The notes beneath the pieces were generated by a model that did not search any database, was not told the DNA's origin, and worked only from the letters and a program-made list of their open reading frames with translations. Position numbers and translations under genes: made by a program. Positions 23,731 to 27,443 of a stretch of 27,443 nt of DNA are shown here, one piece after another. The DNA is from JANQRV01 sp964533785 (lineage in GTDB: Bacteria; Bacteroidota; Bacteroidia; Chitinophagales; Saprospiraceae), in NCBI GenBank assembly GCA_964533785.1, contig CAZHNG010000043.1, forward strand, positions 1-27,443, written 5' to 3'. Within the stretch, counting starts at the first letter, position 1. Every line of letters begins with the position of its first letter.

Positions 23731-23733
23731 ATT

Positions 23734-23970
23734 ATGAAAAATGTAACGCTATCTATTCCGGATGATTTACTCAAACTAAGTCGAGAATACGCTAAAAGAC
23801 ATGGTACAAGTTTAAATGAATTCATTAGAGAACTGCTAAAAAAGCATGTGTTGAGCGAGGGTGATGATCCGGTAGAAAGGCTATTGAAAAACAGTGAGCT
23901 GTTTTCTGTATCAACTAAATCATGGAAATGGAACAGAGATGAAATATACGACCGGAAAATTTTTTCTTGA
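23734..23970 (+). CDS. ribbon-helix-helix antitoxin (VapB-like / DUF6364-like)
   Basis: 78 residues from the ATG at 23734. N-terminal MKNVTLSIPDDLLKLSREYAKRHGTSLNEFIRELLKKHV is an RHH/MetJ fold: one beta strand for DNA contact, then two helices. The C-terminal SVSTKSWKWNRDEIYDRK resembles the toxin-wrapping tail of VapB proteins that accompany PIN toxins. The 3' end overlaps the toxin start by 32 bases, giving translational coupling. Autoregulation through the palindrome at 23716-23730 is inferred. Base use is visibly more AT-rich than in the sulfatase genes on both sides, which suggests later insertion. Confidence 0.85.
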   Translation: MKNVTLSIPDDLLKLSREYAKRHGTSLNEFIRELLKKHVLSEGDDPVERLLKNSELFSVSTKSWKWNRDEIYDRKIFS

Positions 23971-24379
23971 CACTAATTTTCTGCTGTACTGCTTCAGCAA
24001 AGACGAACATGAAAAGCGGGAAATTTGCATGTCAATTTTAGTAGAAGGTAAAGAGAAAGCTATTTTTGTTCTTTCCACTCAAGTGATCAAGGAATTTACC
24101 AGCGTAATGCTTTCAAAATATAAAGTGGACCCTTTGATAGTTAAACAGATCATCTCTGATTTTAAAAATTTTGAAATCGTTAAATTAGATCTTCCACTTA
24201 TCAAAGAAGGAATAGAAATTCATTCGGCGTATAAATACTCTTTTTGGGATAGTTTGATTGTAGCTGCTGCAAGAGCGGCATCCTGTAATTACGTATTAAC
24301 GGAAGATATGCAGCATGCACAAGAACTATTTGGGTTAACAATCTGGGATCCTTTTCATTCAAAAAAACAGGATGGGTAA
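23939..24379 (+). CDS. PIN domain toxin (VapC-like ribonuclease)
   Basis: 146 residues from the ATG at 23939 (MKYTTGKFFLDTNFLLYCF); a frame start at 23894 would give an unrelated prefix. The PIN acidic set is complete: Asp11 in FLDTN, Glu in STQVIKEFTSVM, Asp in SFWDSLIVAAA and Glu/Asp in YVLTEDM. Such toxins cut tRNA, rRNA or mRNA and are blocked by the cognate antitoxin. Gene order antitoxin-toxin and 32-base overlap fit VapBC. It ends 2 bp before the convergent third sulfatase stop, so the module fills the space between two sulfatase genes tightly. Confidence 0.88.
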   Translation: MKYTTGKFFLDTNFLLYCFSKDEHEKREICMSILVEGKEKAIFVLSTQVIKEFTSVMLSKYKVDPLIVKQIISDFKNFEIVKLDLPLIKEGIEIHSAYKYSFWDSLIVAAARAASCNYVLTEDMQHAQELFGLTIWDPFHSKKQDG

Positions 24380-24381
24380 AG

Positions 24382-25905
24382 TTAGTCATGCAGCTTCCTA
24401 ATCCGCTCCAATTCCGCTATCAACTCCTTTACTTTATTGGGTTGGTTTAAATAAAGATTTTCATTTTCTCCATGATCTTCTTTTAGATTATATAATTGCC
24501 CAACCGGTTCCCCTCTTTTGGGACGGTATACTTGCGGTTCGGAAAATCCGCCGGAGCCTCTGCCCAGGATCAACTTCCAGTCGCCTTTACGCACGGCAAA
24601 AAATCCGCGGGAAGAATGATGGATTACTACTTCCTGTCCTTCCTGAGATTCTCCCAAGAGTACTGGTAAAATGCTGTAACTATCTTCGGCCGGTTTGGTT
24701 TCAAAGTCTACCCCTACAATGTCTATGGCGGTGTCCAGCAGGTTGGTCAGGCAGGTCAATGCTTCGCTACGGCTACCGGAAAGCACTTTATTAGGCCAGC
24801 GGACGATAAACGGGACGCGGTGGCCGCCTTCCCAGGCATCTGCTTTCATACCCCGCAGGGGTCCGGCCGCTCGGTGCTCGTATTTTTCGATCAATTCGGG
24901 TGTCCAGAAAGGGCCGTTATCACTGGTGAAAATGACTAAGGTATTGTCTTTCATGCCCAGTTCCTCCAATTTGTCGAGCACCTGGCCTACTGAAGCGTCG
25001 ACCATAGCGACAAAATCACCGTAAGTACCCGCTTGTGATCGATCGGCAAATTCAATCGTAGGTACCCAGGGGGTATGAGGGGCTGCCAATGGAAAGTAGA
25101 GGAAAAAAGGACGGGGAGACTGAGCCTGTTGCTCAATAAAAGAGATGGCTTTCTCCGTAAAAGTGGGTAATACCAGGTCAAATTCAAAGTCGGGAGCGAT
25201 CTTACCCGCCCGCCAGAAAGCTTCCGTGTAGCCGGTATTCAGATCATTTCCTTCGGTATACTGGGAAGGAATGGCGGTTAAAACATCATTTTCCAGGTAA
25301 CAGTAGGGATCCATATCAAGGGAGGCCGGCAGAATAAATGAGTAATCGAATCCGTGATTTAGCGGCCCGTCGGTTGGCTTTTTGGTAAAATCAATACTTT
25401 CTGGATTCATTTCTATGACCATTCCCAACTCATTGGTAGTGATCTCCCGGGCAACGACTTCGGCGCTGTCTTCTTTCTCTACCCAATCCAGGCCCAAATG
25501 CCATTTACCTATAACTCCCGTGGTATAATCATAATCCTGCAAAAAAGAAGCTACCGTCATCCTCTCCCGGTCGATCAAGGCTCTTCCGTACCCCCGCAAT
25601 ACGCCCCTGGGTAGCCGGCTCCGCCAACAATACCTACCGGTAAGAACGCCATAACGCGTTGGCGTACAGACGGAAGACGGGGAATGCGCATCGGTGAAAA
25701 GCATGCCTTCCCTGGCGAGCTGGTCGATATGGGGAGTGGGTATTTTTGAGTCGGGGTTATAGGCTCTGACGTCGCCGTAACCTAAGTCATCCGCAAGGAT
25801 GTAAACGATATTGGGCAGGGGCTCTTCAGAGGACGGCTCCCTTTCGGAGGGAGAAGCACAGGAAATAAGATAAATGCCTATGAATAGGAGTAACAGGTTT
25901 TTCAT
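24382..25905 (-). CDS. lipoprotein sulfatase (formylglycine type), CTPTR motif
   Basis: 507 residues from the ATG at 25905; the earlier in-frame start at 25941 adds 12 residues without a signal. MKNLLLLFIGIYLISCASPS has the lipobox with Cys16. The core shows NIVYILADDLGYGDVRAY (Asp39/40), SSVCTPTRYGVLTGRYCWRSRL with Cys80 in an exact CxPxR, TGVIGKWHLGLDW, and VIFTSDNGPFW with a following GPLRGMKADAWEGGHRVPFIVRWP. The RYCWRSRLPRGVLRGYG stretch distinguishes it from the two other sulfatases, so the three are different subfamilies, not duplicates. Probably acts on a sulfated glycan outside the cytoplasm. It is the last gene of a tract with Bcp 70 bp upstream. Confidence 0.95.
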   Translation of the reverse strand: MKNLLLLFIGIYLISCASPSEREPSSEEPLPNIVYILADDLGYGDVRAYNPDSKIPTPHIDQLAREGMLFTDAHSPSSVCTPTRYGVLTGRYCWRSRLPRGVLRGYGRALIDRERMTVASFLQDYDYTTGVIGKWHLGLDWVEKEDSAEVVAREITTNELGMVIEMNPESIDFTKKPTDGPLNHGFDYSFILPASLDMDPYCYLENDVLTAIPSQYTEGNDLNTGYTEAFWRAGKIAPDFEFDLVLPTFTEKAISFIEQQAQSPRPFFLYFPLAAPHTPWVPTIEFADRSQAGTYGDFVAMVDASVGQVLDKLEELGMKDNTLVIFTSDNGPFWTPELIEKYEHRAAGPLRGMKADAWEGGHRVPFIVRWPNKVLSGSRSEALTCLTNLLDTAIDIVGVDFETKPAEDSYSILPVLLGESQEGQEVVIHHSSRGFFAVRKGDWKLILGRGSGGFSEPQVYRPKRGEPVGQLYNLKEDHGENENLYLNQPNKVKELIAELERIRKLHD

Positions 25906-25975
25906 TTTGTTTTGGATTAAGGTCCAGGACAAGAGGTCCAAGTACTTAAAAAGCCGGACTATTTACGGGAAAGTC

Positions 25976-26443
25976 CTATCCGAGTTCCTCAAGTATTTGC
26001 TCCGTATGATTTTTCGTTTTCACCTTCGTGAAGATCTTTTCGATTTTTCCGTCTTCATCGATCACAAAAGTGGTGCGGTGAATACCTTCAAATAACTTTC
26101 CGTACATTTTCTTGGGCCCCCAGACGCCGTATTTCTGGATAACGTCCTTTTCAGTATCCGCCAATAAAGGAAAAGGCAGGTCAAATTTTTTGATGAAATT
26201 CTGGTGCTTGCGCTGACTGTCGGCGCTAACACCCAATAATTCGAATCCTTTTGCTTTTAGGTCTTCGTAATTATCGCGCAGATTGCAAGCTTCGGCGGTA
26301 CACCCCGGCGTATTATCTTTGGGATAGAAGAATAAGATCAGTTTTTTTCCTTTATAATCCGATAATGAGATGGTTTCACCATTTTCGTTCAAGCCTGAGA
26401 AGTCTGGTGCTACTTCACCTTCTTTAAGCGTTATTGTTTCCAT
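25976..26443 (-). CDS. bcp: thioredoxin-dependent thiol peroxidase (Bcp/PrxQ)
   Basis: 155 residues, the usual PrxQ size. The start METITLKEGEVAPDFSGLNENG is the typical peroxiredoxin opening. FFYPKDNTPGCTAEACNLRD carries peroxidatic Cys48 and, five residues on, resolving Cys53, the atypical two-Cys PrxQ pattern. RTTFVIDEDGKI and the C-terminal helix complete the fold. It reduces H2O2, organic and lipid hydroperoxides with electrons from thioredoxin. An inverted repeat TTACAC...GTGTAA (26459-26464 and 26476-26481) lies in its leader, a possible but weak regulator site. It may share a transcript with the third sulfatase, though they have no obvious common function. Confidence 0.95.
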   Translation of the reverse strand: METITLKEGEVAPDFSGLNENGETISLSDYKGKKLILFFYPKDNTPGCTAEACNLRDNYEDLKAKGFELLGVSADSQRKHQNFIKKFDLPFPLLADTEKDVIQKYGVWGPKKMYGKLFEGIHRTTFVIDEDGKIEKIFTKVKTKNHTEQILEELG

Positions 26444-26502
26444 ATTTTTACTGTTTTATTACACGATTCAAAACAGTGTAAAAGGAAGGTTGTTTAAAAA
26501 TT

Positions 26503-26524
26503 GGACTTTAGAAACTTAAGACGA
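26503..26524. repeat. possible decayed heptamer array
   Basis: On the minus strand TCTTAAG, TT, TCTAAAG, TCCAATT resemble the 7-mer family found at 21-55, 2041-2061 and 3166-3193, but with a 2-base insertion. Weak on its own. Confidence 0.3.
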
Positions 26525-26548
26525 GGGCAATTACTATTGTTTACACAA

Positions 26549-27205
26549 CTAATTTTTCTTTAAAATAGGAATTTCGATACCTAGTTGAAAATTACGGAGT
26601 TGTTCTACGATTAGTCTATTGTCCGTAATATCACCAATAAATCGTCTAGTTAAGGATTGAATACGGGGATGTATTGCTCGTAAATCAATTTGTATTCCGT
26701 TATTAAATTCATATTGAATACCAGTTAACCACTGCCAATAGGTACCTCTTACTTCTAATCCATTAAGAGCGTCATCAATTGCGATATCCCTTCCAGTACT
26801 TGAATTTGAACGTTTTGCAATTTCGCCACCGACAGTGAGCCCAAAGTTTTTCAAAACTTTAGCTTCGAATAAAAGCCCTGCTTTGACATGGTTAATCATT
26901 CCGACCTCGACTGATCTAATATTACTATTGAATCTAATCAACTCATAACTCAGTTCCCCTCTAATCGTTAAGTACTTCATCAAGTCGTATCGGCAAATGA
27001 TTCCGCCATGAAAGCCGATCAAACTACTTGCATCTCCCGTTCCACTCAATTTTGTTTCTTCAACACCATTAGCAGTTATGATGGCGCTCATAATAGGCAT
27101 GGTGGGGCCAATTCTCGTTCCTACGCTTAACGCTTGTGCGCATAAAAAACCATTCATAAACAGGAAATAAATACTAGTACACCAAATAATATTAAATATT
27201 TTCAT
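26549..27205 (-). CDS. outer-membrane beta-barrel protein, porin-like
   Basis: 218 residues from the ATG at 27205. MKIFNIIWCTSIYFLFMNGFLCAQ is a signal peptide cut after CAQ. The mature chain shows alternating strands rich in G, aromatic and charged residues, such as LSVGTRIGPTMP, GGIICRYDLMKYLTIRGELSYELIRF, NFGLTVGGEIAKR, WQWLTGIQYEFNNGIQIDLRAIHP and LRNFQLGIEIPILKK, which fits an 8-stranded outer-membrane barrel of the common Bacteroidota type. No specific family named. The stop codon of the remnant gene at 27207 is 1 bp before this ATG, so they were probably co-transcribed. It is more AT-rich than the neighbouring sulfatase genes. Confidence 0.7.
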   Translation of the reverse strand: MKIFNIIWCTSIYFLFMNGFLCAQALSVGTRIGPTMPIMSAIITANGVEETKLSGTGDASSLIGFHGGIICRYDLMKYLTIRGELSYELIRFNSNIRSVEVGMINHVKAGLLFEAKVLKNFGLTVGGEIAKRSNSSTGRDIAIDDALNGLEVRGTYWQWLTGIQYEFNNGIQIDLRAIHPRIQSLTRRFIGDITDNRLIVEQLRNFQLGIEIPILKKN

Positions 27206-27206
27206 A

Positions 27207-27401
27207 TTAAAGGATTATAGATTTTGATTTTTTTGAATAAGCACCAAATACTCCGAAGCCATCGACAATGTTTGAATAAACCATCGTCGGATCTTCTAAT
27301 TCATCTTGAAGGCTGAATTCTTGGACAGAAAGACTCTCAAGAAAGTAAAACAATTCTGGAGATAGATTATATAAAGTAAGAATTAAAGGGCTTTGTTGCA
27401 T
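27207..27401 (-). pseudogene. C-terminal remnant of a DUF4249-like protein
   Basis: 64 residues from an ATG at 27401; an in-frame stop is only two codons upstream (27410-27408). The sequence LYNLSPELFYFLESLSVQEF... PTMVYSNIVDGFGVFGAYS closely resembles the C-terminal end of Bacteroidota DUF4249 surface lipoproteins, which are normally several hundred residues long and finish with a 'YSNIxxGxGIFGAY' strand. Upstream of the stop, the three frames to the window edge do not show a clear continuation. It has no signal peptide of its own. Most likely a truncated or frameshifted gene; alternatively a sequencing error. Sits 1 bp before the outer-membrane barrel gene. Confidence 0.45.
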
Positions 27402-27443
27402 GAATAATTATAAATAAAAGGGCAAGGTAAAATTTCCCCTTTC

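Noticed and set aside
20652..25905. Complete polysaccharide utilisation locus
   Set aside because: No SusC/SusD pair, no glycoside hydrolase and no regulator in the window; only sulfatases.
25956..25976. GGACT/AGTCC hairpin at the Bcp stop
   Set aside because: Only five base pairs with a 10-base or longer loop; expected by chance.

Overview
The window (27.4 kb, both strands used, about 28 genes) looks like a chromosomal segment of a Bacteroidota bacterium. The best guess is a Saprospiria/Cytophagia-like marine or aquatic lineage. The indicators are a type IX secretion plug protein (DUF5103), a bacterial geranylgeranylglyceryl-phosphate synthase, a DUF4139 protein carrying a SusC-style carboxypeptidase-regulatory domain, DUF2027-Smr and DUF4249-like proteins, three lipoprotein sulfatases, starts without Shine-Dalgarno sequences, and promoters matching the Bacteroidota TTTG/TAnnTTTG pattern. 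Class or genus cannot be proven from this sequence alone.

Layout. (1) 141-1958, minus strand: a periplasmic SIMPL protein, then a RidA-family protein and a methyltransferase 3 bp apart. (2) 2122-7670, plus strand: DUF2027-Smr, 3-methyladenine DNA glycosylase, T9SS plug protein, an unassigned lipoprotein and a Ppx/GppA phosphatase. Degenerate 7-bp repeats and hairpins lie between several of these genes. (3) 7732-13406, minus strand: an exported Ig-like/lectin-like protein behind a tiny membrane protein, RsgA, GGGP synthase with a near-consensus promoter, a small secreted protein, and DUF4139. (4) 13414-20436, mixed strands: a GT2 glycosyltransferase fused to a Rossmann-like domain, a TPR protein, a TIGR04283-type glycosyltransferase, a DUF547 protein, an alpha/alpha-toroid-like lipoprotein and DUF58. 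(5) 20652-26443: three surface or periplasmic lipoprotein sulfatases on the minus strand, with a VapBC-like RHH/PIN toxin-antitoxin pair on the plus strand between the second and third, then the peroxiredoxin Bcp. (6) 26549-27401: an AT-rich outer-membrane barrel gene preceded by a C-terminal remnant of a DUF4249-like protein.

How the parts may work together. RsgA and GGGP synthase are 14 bp apart and probably co-transcribed. The sulfatases probably desulfate polysaccharides or glycans for uptake and would need a formylglycine-generating maturase that is not in the window. No SusC/SusD pair is present, so this is not a complete polysaccharide utilisation locus. The other genes are mostly housekeeping or envelope functions.

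I did not find an unmistakable new defence or biosynthetic system. The most notable signals are: the heptanucleotide repeat arrays that bracket the DUF2027-Smr gene in opposite orientation; an exact three-copy 11-bp tandem repeat; a nested hairpin leader before an unrecognised exported two-gene unit; a 33-bp near-perfect palindrome between two sulfatases; a toxin-antitoxin promoter/operator that can be read directly; and a decayed DUF4249-like gene.
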